A DNA stretch of 32,562 nt from an uncultured Collinsella sp. (GCA_902475475.1 CABRZY010000002.1:1-32562), one strand, 5' to 3'. Counted from the stretch's first letter, positions 15,560-24,160 are shown. Notes: generated from the sequence alone by a model not told the origin. A program made the numbers and translations.

Positions 15560-16480
15560 TTAAAGGAGACCGTTGTCCTGGAGGACCTTGCGAATCGCCT
15601 CGACGTTCTCACCGGTCATGGCCTTCACCGGGCGCGGCATGGTCGGGCTGTCGAAGATGCCCATGAGGTTCATAGCGGTCTTGAAGGCGCCGACGCCACC
15701 GGCATAGCCCTGGACGCCCGAGGTGACATCCCAGATGTGCGAAATCTCATTGAGGCGATCCTGCTCGGCCTTGACGGTAGCCCAGTCACCAGCCTGAGCG
15801 GCCTTCCACTGACGAACGTAGCCCTCGGGCTCAACGTTGGCGAGACCCGGGACAGAGCCGTCGGCGCCACCGAGGTAAGCGCCGTCGACAACAACCTCGT
15901 GACCGGTGAGGATGCTCATCGGATGGCCGTTCTTTTCGTTCTCCTGAACGAGGTAGCGGAACGAGATGTCATCACCCGAGGAATCCTTGACGCCAGCAAG
16001 GACGCCCTCGGCGCCGAGCTTGGCAAGAAGCTTCCAGGGAAGCTTGGTGTGGACGCACACGGGGATGTCGTAGGCGAAGATGGGCAGGTCGAGTTCCTCG
16101 TGAAGGATGCGGAAGTGCTCCTCGACCTCGGTCATGCCCTGCAGGGCATAGAACGGGCAGGTGGCGACGAGCGCATCGGCGCCCAGCTCCTGAGCGACCT
16201 TGCCGTGCTCGATCATGCGCTCGGTCTCGGTGTCGATGATGCCGACCAGAACGGGAACGCGGTGGTCGACGATACGGACGGCCTCTGCGACAATCTGGCG
16301 ACGGCGCTCGTCGGTGGAGAAGACGACCTCGCCCGAGGAGCCCAGGAAGAACAGGCCATCGACGCCGGCATCGATCATGCGGTTGATGCTGCGCTCAAAG
16401 GAGGCAACGTCGAGCTGGTGGTCTTCGGTATCGGGAACAACGACGGGAGGGATAACGCCGGTGAATTTCTGAGTTGCCAC
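15560..16480 (-). CDS. nanA: DapA/NanA-superfamily aldolase, probable N-acetylneuraminate lyase
   Basis: 306-residue TIM-barrel class I aldolase. Schiff-base Lys is K165 (AGVKDSSGD), the catalytic Tyr is Y137 (FAYDIP), and the pyruvate loop is GSSGE (47-51). The SRTG motif of dihydrodipicolinate synthase is missing (YDIPVCVHTKL instead), so DapA is unlikely. The lysine context KDSSGD differs from the KQTSGD or KFT types of well-studied sialate lyases, so another 2-keto-3-deoxy-acid aldolase is possible. Position between the esterases and ManNAc genes supports cleavage of sialic acid to ManNAc and pyruvate. The start is GTG with AAGGAGA seven bases upstream; the longer ORF to 16564 has no support. 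Confidence 0.78.
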   Translation of the reverse strand: MATQKFTGVIPPVVVPDTEDHQLDVASFERSINRMIDAGVDGLFFLGSSGEVVFSTDERRRQIVAEAVRIVDHRVPVLVGIIDTETERMIEHGKVAQELGADALVATCPFYALQGMTEVEEHFRILHEELDLPIFAYDIPVCVHTKLPWKLLAKLGAEGVLAGVKDSSGDDISFRYLVQENEKNGHPMSILTGHEVVVDGAYLGGADGSVPGLANVEPEGYVRQWKAAQAGDWATVKAEQDRLNEISHIWDVTSGVQGYAGGVGAFKTAMNLMGIFDSPTMPRPVKAMTGENVEAIRKVLQDNGLL

Positions 16481-16548
16481 AAGAATCTCCTTAGTTGTCT
16501 GGCGGGCAGCCCTATGCCGCCCACTCTTGTTGGCGGTGTCCAGGCCGT

Positions 16549-17400
16549 CTAGGCCAAAGAACACGAATAGAACGTTTGGTTAAAGAAGTCGACGACTTCG
16601 TTTTCGAACGCATTGATGCGCTCGTGAGCGTATTTGGCATAGATGATATGCCTCCGGTCACACTCAAGACCGTTGAATACGGCAAACTGACCCTTGGGAT
16701 CACTCACGGTATCCATGAGCGATGTGCCCATGAGCACCGAGCCACGAACCCGAGGCGACAGCGTCTCGAGACCGCTGGGAAGCGGATTGGCAAGCGCCGT
16801 GCAGGCAAGGCCCCGCTCGTCCAGAGCAGAAACCGCCAGCGCGACACCGCCGCCAAGGCCCTCGCCCCATGCAAAGATGCGGTCGGGATCCATGCCATCA
16901 AGATTGCGCGCAACCTTCGCCAACGCGCAGCCCCAACGGACACGCTCGACAAAAGCAGGCGAGGTAATCCCCTGCTGCAGATCGTTGGATCCAATAGTCT
17001 CATCGTCCAGCGCGAGGACGGCATACCCCATGGCGACAAATCTCGTCATGTGATGCCAGCCGCGCACGGGTCGGTCGATGTCGTGAAACATCAGGCATAG
17101 TGGCACAAGCTCGGATGCCCGGTCACGACCAACAGGCTCAATCAAACGGCCGTGCACGACATACCCGCCGAGCTCAAAGGAAACCTCGGAGTAGCGCGCG
17201 CACGGATTTGCGAAATCAATCGCCGTAACGGTCAGCCCGCAAACCTCAAGGTCCGAAGCGGCTGTCTCCAACTCGGAAACATCCGCAGAAGCATCGCCGC
17301 GCCAATCCCGGAAATCAGAGAGCCTTGACGAAACCGTCCCAGCAATTCCCGCAAGCTCGGGGACAATCAGCTCATCGATATTGCTCTCGCACTTAGACAT
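16549..17400 (-). CDS. CE7-like alpha/beta hydrolase without nucleophile serine
   Basis: 283-residue protein related to the esterase encoded just upstream. The two align through the second half: the nucleophile elbow GASQGGG of the upstream protein becomes GEGLGGG (179-185), so the serine is Gly181. The acid residue D230 and the histidine H259 (YAHE) line up with the intact triad, and QFAVFNGL (238-245) matches QFAVYNNL. The oxyanion motif HGYPG is replaced by HDIDR (106-110). It is therefore unlikely to be an active esterase by the usual mechanism; a binding or regulatory role, or decay after duplication, is possible. The ORF is full length with its start overlapping the neighbour by eight bases, which argues for retention rather than a dead gene. 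Confidence 0.8.
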   Translation of the reverse strand: MSKCESNIDELIVPELAGIAGTVSSRLSDFRDWRGDASADVSELETAASDLEVCGLTVTAIDFANPCARYSEVSFELGGYVVHGRLIEPVGRDRASELVPLCLMFHDIDRPVRGWHHMTRFVAMGYAVLALDDETIGSNDLQQGITSPAFVERVRWGCALAKVARNLDGMDPDRIFAWGEGLGGGVALAVSALDERGLACTALANPLPSGLETLSPRVRGSVLMGTSLMDTVSDPKGQFAVFNGLECDRRHIIYAKYAHERINAFENEVVDFFNQTFYSCSLA

Positions 17401-18370
17401 GAGCCTCCCCTCCCTTGCAGAAAAACGGAATGATCAGATCGTCAAAATCCTGAATCTCCTCGTGACCGAAGCCTTCAAAGAACTCATGACGCTTTTCGCA
17501 GGTCAGGTTGTTGTAGACTGCAAACTGCGTCGCCGGAGGGCAGACGATATCGGCTGTGCCCGTGCCAAACAGCACGGGGCATTTGACCATGGGGGCAAAG
17601 TTCTTGGAATCGAAGTACGCCAGCTTGGCATAGGCTTCGTCGATACGAGTCGAGTCCTCGTCAAACCAGCGAGACCAATAGCGCAGGCCCTCGTAGGCGA
17701 TGTCGTCGGCATCCAAATCCCAGACCAGGCGGAAATCCGACAGGAAGGGATAGAGGATGGCGGCGCGATTGATAAGCTCGCTGTTAAGCGCGCAGGTCGC
17801 AATGCCCAAACCGCCGCCCTGCGATGCGCCGTTCACATATACGCGGGTAAGATCGATGCCCTCAAGCTCGCGAACGATACGGCACAGAATGCGAATATCT
17901 TGGTGCAAGCGGACATAGTAGAGGTTGGCCGGGTCACCGTCGATACCGGCGACGATATGGCCCGCGACCGTTGTGCCCTCAAATCCGCCAATGTCCTCGG
18001 ACGGACCTCCTTGACCAGGACAATCGAGAGCAATGAGCGCCATGCCCATGCCCGCAAACGATGCCTGCTCAAACCAGCTGCGACTCGCACCTGGATATCC
18101 ATGGAACTGAAGTACCAATGGCATGGGCTCGTCCGAGACAGGTTTAAGGTACTTGGCGTGCAGGCGAGCGCCACACATGCCGGTATACCAGAGATCGAAA
18201 AGCTGGCAGGTCACGGCATCGGTGACCGATGCCGCCTCGATCGCATAGTCAAGCCCGACGGCGTCAGCCTCGGCCATGCGATCCTTCCAAAAGAGATCGA
18301 AATCTGATGGACGGGGCATGGCGCCTCGATATTCACCAAATTGCTGTTGTAGCTCCTGAGCACTTGGCAT
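17393..18370 (-). CDS. CE7 family acetyl esterase (AXE1/cephalosporin-C deacetylase type), probable sialate O-acetylesterase
   Basis: 325-residue alpha/beta hydrolase without a signal peptide, so cytosolic. The N-terminus carries the family segment RPSDFDLFW (20-28). Catalytic triad: S183 in GASQGG, D274 in GTADIVCPP and H303 in GFGHEE. The oxyanion loop is HGYPG (90-94). CE7 enzymes remove acetyl groups from sugars, and CE7 genes occur in the pneumococcal nanAB sialic acid locus, so removal of O-acetyl groups from imported sialic acid is the likely job; xylan side chains are the alternative. The ATG is chosen over an upstream TTG; the nearest SD-like GAAAGG is 15 bases away, which is long. 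Confidence 0.82.
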   Translation of the reverse strand: MPSAQELQQQFGEYRGAMPRPSDFDLFWKDRMAEADAVGLDYAIEAASVTDAVTCQLFDLWYTGMCGARLHAKYLKPVSDEPMPLVLQFHGYPGASRSWFEQASFAGMGMALIALDCPGQGGPSEDIGGFEGTTVAGHIVAGIDGDPANLYYVRLHQDIRILCRIVRELEGIDLTRVYVNGASQGGGLGIATCALNSELINRAAILYPFLSDFRLVWDLDADDIAYEGLRYWSRWFDEDSTRIDEAYAKLAYFDSKNFAPMVKCPVLFGTGTADIVCPPATQFAVYNNLTCEKRHEFFEGFGHEEIQDFDDLIIPFFCKGGEAHV

Positions 18371-18406
18371 GGCTCGTGAACCCAACCTTTCGAAATCGCA
18401 ACGGAG

Positions 18407-18434
18407 GTGCGCCCGGCAAGGGAACCGGGCGCAC
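18407..18434. other. Perfect hairpin between transporter and esterase genes
   Basis: Ten perfect pairs GTGCGCCCGG/CCGGGCGCAC with an eight-base loop, in the 80-nt gap after the ATPase stop. Neither strand has a U-tract next to it, so termination is unlikely. It probably marks an mRNA stability or processing boundary between uptake and catabolic genes. Confidence 0.65.
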
Positions 18435-18450
18435 GGGAGGGAAAGCGAGG

Positions 18451-19278
18451 CTACTCGCCGAGCTTGGGATGCAGCAGCGACGGCGCAGCGCCGAGCAGCA
18501 TCTTGGTGTAGGGGTCCTGAGGGTGCTGGAAGACCTGCTTGGCCTCGCCCTGCTCGACGATCTTGCCGCCATTCATAACGATGATGTCGTCAGAGATATA
18601 GCGGACCGTCTGGATGTCATGGCTAATGAACACCATGGCCAGGCCGAGCTCCTTCTTAAGGTCGGTCAGCAGGTTCAGAATCTGCGCGCGGACCGAAACG
18701 TCCAGAGCCGAGGTGGGCTCGTCGGCGATGATGGCATCGGGGTTCAGCGACAGGGCACGGGCAATTGCCACGCGCTGGCGCTGGCCGCCCGAAAGCTGGC
18801 CGGGAAGAACCTCGGCGGCGGAGCTGGGCAGACCGGTGAGCTCCAAGAGCTCCTTGACGCGCTTCTCCTGCTCGGCCTCGGTACCCAGGTTGTGGACGCG
18901 CATGGGGTCGAGCAGTTGCTCGCGAACGACCATGCGGGGATTGAGCGCCGTGGCCGGGTTCTGGAACACGACCGAGATGACGCGACCCATGTGGCGACGG
19001 TCCTCGGCGGTACGTTTGGTAACGTCCTTGCCCTTAAAGTAGACCTTGCCGCTCGTGGGGGCCTGCAGGCCGCACATGACGTTAGCCGTGGTGGACTTTC
19101 CGCAACCAGACTCGCCGACGATGCCGATGGTCTGTCCGGGCATGAGCTTAATCGTTACACCCTGGACGGCGTGAACCAGGTTGGGGTGCAGAATCGAGCC
19201 GGTACGGGTCCTAAAGGTGACGTGGACGTCATCAAGGAAGATGATCGGCTCGACGCCGTTGACTGCGGTCTCGCTCAT
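18451..19278 (-). CDS. ABC transporter ATP-binding protein of the probable sialic acid importer (SatD-like)
   Basis: 275-residue ATPase of the peptide/nickel/Sat subfamily. Walker A GESGCGKST (55-63), Q106, signature LSGGQRQR (162-169), Walker B AIIADEP (182-188) and H220 are present. Unlike OppD and OppF it stops shortly after the ATPase core and lacks the C-terminal cysteine domain. It starts immediately after the stop of the fused permease-ATPase, with a GGAGGTGAT site, a nine-base match to the 16S anti-SD, so translation should be strong. It pairs with the ATPase half of the upstream gene. Confidence 0.87.
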   Translation of the reverse strand: MSETAVNGVEPIIFLDDVHVTFRTRTGSILHPNLVHAVQGVTIKLMPGQTIGIVGESGCGKSTTANVMCGLQAPTSGKVYFKGKDVTKRTAEDRRHMGRVISVVFQNPATALNPRMVVREQLLDPMRVHNLGTEAEQEKRVKELLELTGLPSSAAEVLPGQLSGGQRQRVAIARALSLNPDAIIADEPTSALDVSVRAQILNLLTDLKKELGLAMVFISHDIQTVRYISDDIIVMNGGKIVEQGEAKQVFQHPQDPYTKMLLGAAPSLLHPKLGE

Positions 19279-21294
19279 CTACATCACCTCCGCGTGAGGG
19301 GTCAAACCATTTGCCTTGAGCACCTCGTCGGGGAGCTCGGAATAGAAGTGCTCGGTGCCGGGCACGCGCTTGAAGACCGGACGGGTGTCCAGGCCAATGC
19401 GCGGATGACTCGAGCGGGGTGCGAAGCGATCGCCCTTGGGGAAATCGCGCGGGCTCGGAACGGCGCCGGGCACCTGGTGCAGGCGGCCCGAACCGCTCTC
19501 GATGGACAGGACGGAACCCAGAAGACCGCGAGTGTACTCGTGGATCGGGTTGGTGAGCAGCTCCTTGGTGGGCGCCTGCTCGATAACCTGGCCGGCGTAC
19601 ATAACCGTGATGTTATGGGCGACCTCGGCGACCAGTGCCAGGTCGTGCGAAACGAAGATCATGGCAAAGCCGAGCTTGGCCTGAAGGTCGTTAAGCAGCT
19701 TGATGACCTGCTTCTGGACGGTAACGTCCAGAGCGGTCGTGGGCTCGTCGCAGATGACCAGCTTGGGGTCGCGGGTAAGGGCCATAGCGATCAGAACGCG
19801 CTGACGCTGACCACCGGAAAGCTCATGCGGATAGCTCTCGAGCGTACGCTTGGGGTCGAGGCCCACGAGCTCCAGGAGCTCCTCGGCGCTACGGGTGCCG
19901 CCGCGCTTGGTGAGCTGCTTCATCTGGGCGGAAATGAGCATGGAGGGGTTGAGCGAGGACAGGGCGTCCTGATAGACCATGGCGATATCGGTACCGCGCA
20001 GGCCGAACCACTCCTTCTTGCTCATCTTGAGCAGGTCGCGGCCCTCCCAGAGAACCTCACCGGAAAGATGCTCGTCATCGTCGGTCAGGCCCATGATGGC
20101 CAGCGTGGTGATGGACTTACCGCAGCCGGACTCGCCTACCAGGCCCATGGTCTGGCCGGGACGGACGTCAAAGTTGACGTGGTCGACGACGTTGATGTCA
20201 CCGTGGTGCTCAAACTGAATGCAGAAGTCACGGACCGAGAGAATCGGCTCGACAGACTCGTCGGGCACATGGCGGTCGTTACGCTTGAGCTCGACATCGC
20301 GCAGGGCGCCAAGGCGAGCGGAGAGGGACTGAGCCTGCTCCTTGTAGGCACGAACGGGGTCGGAGACCAGCAGATCGGCCTCGCGACGCTTGGAGGAATC
20401 GGTCGGATCCAGGGCGGCGGAGGGAGCGGCAGCCATAGCGTCGGTAATGCCCTCGGAGAGGATGTTGAGCGCCAGGCAGGTGATCATAATGGCCAGGCCC
20501 GGGAACAGTGCCTGCCACCAACGGCCAGCGAGCACGCCGCCGCGGGCGTCGGCGAGGATGTTGCCCCAGGTAGCGGTGGGCTCCTGGATGCCGGCGCCGA
20601 TGAAGGTCAGCGAGGCCTCGAAGATGATGGCGTCTGCGACCAGGGTAACGGTGAAGACCATGATCGGAGCGATGCAGTTGCGCAGAACATGCTTGATCAG
20701 AATCCACGGAGCCTTGGCGCCGGACACGATGACCGCGCGGACATAGTCCTCACCGTACTCGGACACGATATTGGCGCGCACGATACGGGCGATCTGCGGA
20801 GTGTACATAAAGCCGATGGCGAAAATGATCGACGGCACGGAATTGCCCAGGATGGAGACGAAAACGGCTGCGAGGGCGATACCCGGGATGGACATGATGA
20901 TGTCCAGGATACGCATGATCGCCTCAGAGATAGACTTGCGCGAAACCGCTGCAAGAGCGCCGACAACGGAACCACAGACCAAAGCCATGGCGGTAGCACC
21001 AAAGCCGATAATCAGCGAGTAACGACCACCGTAGAGCATACGCGACAGAATGTCGCGGCCCTTATCGTCGGTACCGAAGATAAATCCGTTGCCGGGAGCC
21101 TGGCGAGCCGTAAAGATCTCGACCGGGCTATAGGGGGCAAGAAGGGGCGCCAAAATCGCAGTCAGGGCGACCAGCACCAGCACGACGGCGGCAATCTTAG
21201 AAGACAGCGTCATCTTCTTCCAGCCACCGAGCTTGAGCCCCTTGGAGGCAGCCTTCTCGAGCTGCTCGGTTTGCTTCTCTCGAATCTTTACCAT
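19279..21294 (-). CDS. Fused ABC permease and ATP-binding protein (SatC-like)
   Basis: 671-residue fusion. Residues about 35-290 form a DppC-type permease with FGTDDKGRD (73-81) and an EAA loop around 183-206. A polar linker (about 291-345) leads to a DppD-type ATPase with Walker A GESGCGKS (387-394), Q442, signature LSGGQRQR (492-499), Walker B LVICDEP (512-518) and H550. The C-terminal peptide-transporter domain survives but its cysteines are changed: GDRFAPRSSHP (621-631) replaces the usual GCxFxPRCP. I recall that the Haemophilus ducreyi sialic acid transporter SatABCD has the same permease-ATPase fusion, which together with the downstream nan genes points to sialic acid as substrate. A peptide substrate remains the alternative. 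Confidence 0.87.
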   Translation of the reverse strand: MVKIREKQTEQLEKAASKGLKLGGWKKMTLSSKIAAVVLVLVALTAILAPLLAPYSPVEIFTARQAPGNGFIFGTDDKGRDILSRMLYGGRYSLIIGFGATAMALVCGSVVGALAAVSRKSISEAIMRILDIIMSIPGIALAAVFVSILGNSVPSIIFAIGFMYTPQIARIVRANIVSEYGEDYVRAVIVSGAKAPWILIKHVLRNCIAPIMVFTVTLVADAIIFEASLTFIGAGIQEPTATWGNILADARGGVLAGRWWQALFPGLAIMITCLALNILSEGITDAMAAAPSAALDPTDSSKRREADLLVSDPVRAYKEQAQSLSARLGALRDVELKRNDRHVPDESVEPILSVRDFCIQFEHHGDINVVDHVNFDVRPGQTMGLVGESGCGKSITTLAIMGLTDDDEHLSGEVLWEGRDLLKMSKKEWFGLRGTDIAMVYQDALSSLNPSMLISAQMKQLTKRGGTRSAEELLELVGLDPKRTLESYPHELSGGQRQRVLIAMALTRDPKLVICDEPTTALDVTVQKQVIKLLNDLQAKLGFAMIFVSHDLALVAEVAHNITVMYAGQVIEQAPTKELLTNPIHEYTRGLLGSVLSIESGSGRLHQVPGAVPSPRDFPKGDRFAPRSSHPRIGLDTRPVFKRVPGTEHFYSELPDEVLKANGLTPHAEVM

Positions 21295-21297
21295 AAT

Positions 21298-22254
21298 CTA
21301 CACCGTCCTGATGCGCGGGTTGATGAGCAGGTAGAGCATGTCAACCACGATGTTGATGATGATGAAGGCAAGAGCAACGACGATGACGACGCCCTGAACC
21401 AGGTTCGCCTCGTTGCCCTGAACGCCCTGCAGAATCGCAGTACCCATGCCGGGGAGGTTGAAGATGACCTCGATGACGACGGCGCCGCCCATGAGGTAGC
21501 CGATCTTAAGACCGAGGGTGGTGACCGGGGTGATCAGCGCGTTGCGCAAAACGTTGATGCCGACGACGACCTTCTCGGGAACGCCGGCGCCGCGGGCCAT
21601 ACGGACATAGTCCTTATCGAGCTCCTCGACCATGGCCGTACGCACGATACGAGTCATCTGGCCCGTCAGCGGGAATGCCAGAGCGATAGCGGGCATGATC
21701 ATACGTCCCAGATAGCCAGCCGGGTTGGTGGTGAAGTGAGGCAGAGCACCGGACGCCGGGAGCACCTTAAGGTAGGAAGAGAACAGCAGGATCAACAGAA
21801 CGGCAAGCCAGAACGACGGGGTTGCCAAGCCGGCGATGGAGAAGACGCGGATCACTTGGTCCGGCCATTTATCGCGATACAGTGCCGCGATGACGCCGAG
21901 CAAAAACGAGACGACCGCGCCGATGGCTAGACCGATGAAGGTCAGCTGCATCGTGACGGGCAGGGCCGTGGAGATGCGCTTGGCAACAGAGTTGCGAGCA
22001 GCACCATAGGTGCCCATGTCACCATGGATCAGATCGCCCATGTAGCGCACGTAGCGCACGGGCCAGGGGTCGTCCAGACCATACTTCTCATGGTACTCGG
22101 CAACCGCCTCGGGCGAGGCACCGTCACCCAACGCCGTATAGGCGGGGTCGGTCTTGGAGAACGACATAAGGAAGAACACCAGGACGGTGACGCCCAATGC
22201 CATGATCGGCAGCGCCACGAGACGCCTTCCAATCAAACGTAGAAAGTTGTTCAC
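21298..22254 (-). CDS. ABC transporter permease (DppB/SatB-like)
   Basis: 318-residue DppB-type permease: first helix at about 11-30, the external conserved loop with HGDMGTYG, an EAA loop ARGAGVPEKVVVGINVLRNA, and the family ending INPRIRTV. The start is taken as GTG, with GAAAGGGGAG ending three bases before it. The ORF continues to a TTG at 22287 without a ribosome site. It ends three bases before the fused permease-ATPase gene, so the two are coupled. Forms the second half of the membrane pore with the permease domain of that gene. Confidence 0.85.
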   Translation of the reverse strand: MNNFLRLIGRRLVALPIMALGVTVLVFFLMSFSKTDPAYTALGDGASPEAVAEYHEKYGLDDPWPVRYVRYMGDLIHGDMGTYGAARNSVAKRISTALPVTMQLTFIGLAIGAVVSFLLGVIAALYRDKWPDQVIRVFSIAGLATPSFWLAVLLILLFSSYLKVLPASGALPHFTTNPAGYLGRMIMPAIALAFPLTGQMTRIVRTAMVEELDKDYVRMARGAGVPEKVVVGINVLRNALITPVTTLGLKIGYLMGGAVVIEVIFNLPGMGTAILQGVQGNEANLVQGVVIVVALAFIIINIVVDMLYLLINPRIRTV

Positions 22255-22315
22255 GTTCTCTCCCCTTTCTTTTGTCGGTAGGACCAACTGGTATATGAGT
22301 ATGGATACTCATTAC

Positions 22316-22349
22316 AAGACCCGAGCGACATCGAGGCCGCCCGGGTCTT
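22316..22349. other. Hairpin between binder and permease genes of the nan transporter
   Basis: Eight perfect pairs AAGACCCG/CGGGTCTT with an 18-base loop, about 60 nt after the binder stop. The T-rich flank is on the plus-strand side; the minus-strand side has only TCTTGTAA. The position matches the oppA-oppB hairpin, suggesting the same way of keeping binder mRNA above permease mRNA. Confidence 0.6.
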
Positions 22350-22409
22350 TGTTTCAACTATGAGGACGTTGCCTTACGACCGACGCCCCACATATGACTC
22401 AAGCGAGTC

Positions 22410-24023
22410 TTAGGCCTTGACGGTCGCGACGCCCCTGAAGGACATGCTCGTCGTGCCGATGCCCTTGAAGCCATCGAGGGCCTCGCCGTTGGGCGCGGTG
22501 GACGGATCGTCCCAGGAAGCGGAAACGGTCTTGACGTGGACAACGGGGTACAGAACAGCGTTGTCGGCGATGATGTCGAAGCACTCGTTCCACTTCTTCT
22601 GCTGCTCGTCGCCCTCGGCGGCAAGAGCCTCGTCCATGAGACCGTGGAGCTTCGCCCACTCAGCGGAATCCTTCCACGGGCAACGGGTCTGCATCCAGAC
22701 GTTGTCGCCATACCACCAGTTGAGCAGCAGGTCGGGGTCGGCGCCGAAGCAGGACGGATCGCCAGGGGCAAGGAGGATATCGTAGGCCTCGCCGCCGTCG
22801 ATGGCAGCGTAGGTGGCCGGCGAGGTATCGGTCTGGATAGTCACATCGAAGCCGAGAGCGTCGAGGTCGTTCTTGACCTGAGCGGCCATGCCCTTGATCT
22901 GCTCGTTGTCGGTGGTGCGCAGGGTGATGGCGCCCGGGGTGATGCCAGACTCTTCGATGAGCTTCTTGGCCTTCTTGGCGTCAGTCTTGTACACCGTGGA
23001 AGCCTCATGATAGTTGGTGAAGCTCTTGGGCAGGTAGCAGCTGGCAGCGGTAGCAAGGCCGGCGAAGGTGTTGGTAATCATCTTCTCAGTGTCGAGCGCG
23101 TACATGACGGCCTGACGGACCTTGACGTTGTTCCAAGGCTCCTTGGCGACGTTGAACATGATGAAGCGGGTGCCGAAACCCTGGACGTTATCGATCTTGC
23201 AGCCGGCGCTCTCGAGCTGGTCGACGGCGTCAGCGGTGACGAGCTCCATAACGAGCGTGGAGCCCTCCTGCTGAGCGGTAACGCGAGCGGTGGGGTCGGT
23301 CAGGATGCTGTACTGGATCTTCTTATCCTCGGCAGCATACTCACCGTTGTACTCGGGGTTGGGAACCAGGGTGATCTCGGTATCGGAGATAGAGTCGTAC
23401 ATCCAGGGGCCGGAGCCGATCGGCTGCTTAGCGCGATCCTCCTCGGCCTGGGTAGCCGGGGTAACGCGGATGATGGCCAGACGATCCTTGAGCAGGGAGA
23501 AGTTGGGGACCTTGGTCTTGACCGTTACAGTGCTGGCGTCCTTGGCCTCGATGGACTCGAAGGGCTGGAAGAACGGAGCATAGGTAGCAGAAGCAGCGCA
23601 AGCGGTGTAGGAGGCAACGACGTCGTCAGCAGTGACCTCGGTGCCATCGGAGAACTTGGCGCCCTTGCGGATGGTGACCTCGAAGGTAGTGTCGTCCACG
23701 GACTTGGGATCGTCGGTGGCGAGCTCGTTGAAGGTGCTGTAGTCGTGGTAATCGATGCCATAGAGGCCCTCGATGACGTGCCAGTTAGCACCCAGGCCCA
23801 CAGCGGAGCCGGTGCTGGCGGGGTCGAAGCTGGACGGAGCGTAAGCGGAACCAGCGGTGATCACGCCGCCGCCACGGTTGGCGGAATCGGTGGAACCGGA
23901 AGCGGAACCCTCGTCGTTGGAGCTGCCACCGCAGCCGGTGAGACCAAGCCCTGCGACAGCAGCGACGCTGCCGGTGAGGCCGAGGAACGAACGCCTGGAC
24001 ATACCCTTGTTGATGATGGCCAT
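22410..24023 (-). CDS. Solute-binding lipoprotein, SBP family 5, probable sialic acid binder (SatA-like)
   Basis: 537-residue extracytoplasmic binder. The signal has SRRSFLGL (9-16), a good twin-arginine motif, and a lipobox LTGC with the acylated cysteine at C31, followed by a Gly/Ser/Asp-rich linker. The mature part has the family-5 pattern, including GSGPWMYDSI and IQYSIL blocks. SBP family 5 normally binds peptides or nickel, but the SatA sialic acid binder also belongs to it as I recall. First gene of the nan cluster. AGGAGA six bases before the ATG sets the start; a five-codon extension is rejected. Confidence 0.82.
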   Translation of the reverse strand: MAIINKGMSRRSFLGLTGSVAAVAGLGLTGCGGSSNDEGSASGSTDSANRGGGVITAGSAYAPSSFDPASTGSAVGLGANWHVIEGLYGIDYHDYSTFNELATDDPKSVDDTTFEVTIRKGAKFSDGTEVTADDVVASYTACAASATYAPFFQPFESIEAKDASTVTVKTKVPNFSLLKDRLAIIRVTPATQAEEDRAKQPIGSGPWMYDSISDTEITLVPNPEYNGEYAAEDKKIQYSILTDPTARVTAQQEGSTLVMELVTADAVDQLESAGCKIDNVQGFGTRFIMFNVAKEPWNNVKVRQAVMYALDTEKMITNTFAGLATAASCYLPKSFTNYHEASTVYKTDAKKAKKLIEESGITPGAITLRTTDNEQIKGMAAQVKNDLDALGFDVTIQTDTSPATYAAIDGGEAYDILLAPGDPSCFGADPDLLLNWWYGDNVWMQTRCPWKDSAEWAKLHGLMDEALAAEGDEQQKKWNECFDIIADNAVLYPVVHVKTVSASWDDPSTAPNGEALDGFKGIGTTSMSFRGVATVKA

Positions 24024-24092
24024 GTCTTCTCCTATCAATAGAGAATCTTACCCGGGAGCACCTAGACTTGCCCCCGCGCAACTTGCGGACGA

Positions 24093-24120
24093 TATATACC
24101 TTACCTACCGACGGACCCAA
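24093..24120 (-). promoter_or_regulatory. Second promoter candidate of the nan cluster
   Basis: TTGGGT (24115-24120), 16-base spacer, TATATA (24093-24098) on the minus strand, giving a leader of about 60 nt. The -35 matches only its first three consensus bases. Confidence 0.35.
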
Positions 24121-24160
24121 CTGAGGTGCCGCGCTCGGCGACCGATACATACATACGCTT

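Noticed and set aside
15560..16480. Dihydrodipicolinate synthase (dapA) identity for the aldolase
   Set aside because: The superfamily is shared, but the SRTG substrate motif of DapA is replaced by PVCVHTK and the neighbours are sialic acid genes.
18229..21930. 1233-codon open frame on the plus strand
   Set aside because: It lies exactly antisense to the nan transporter genes, which have clear domains. The long frame follows from GC-rich third positions on the coding strand. Its translation has no recognisable domain.
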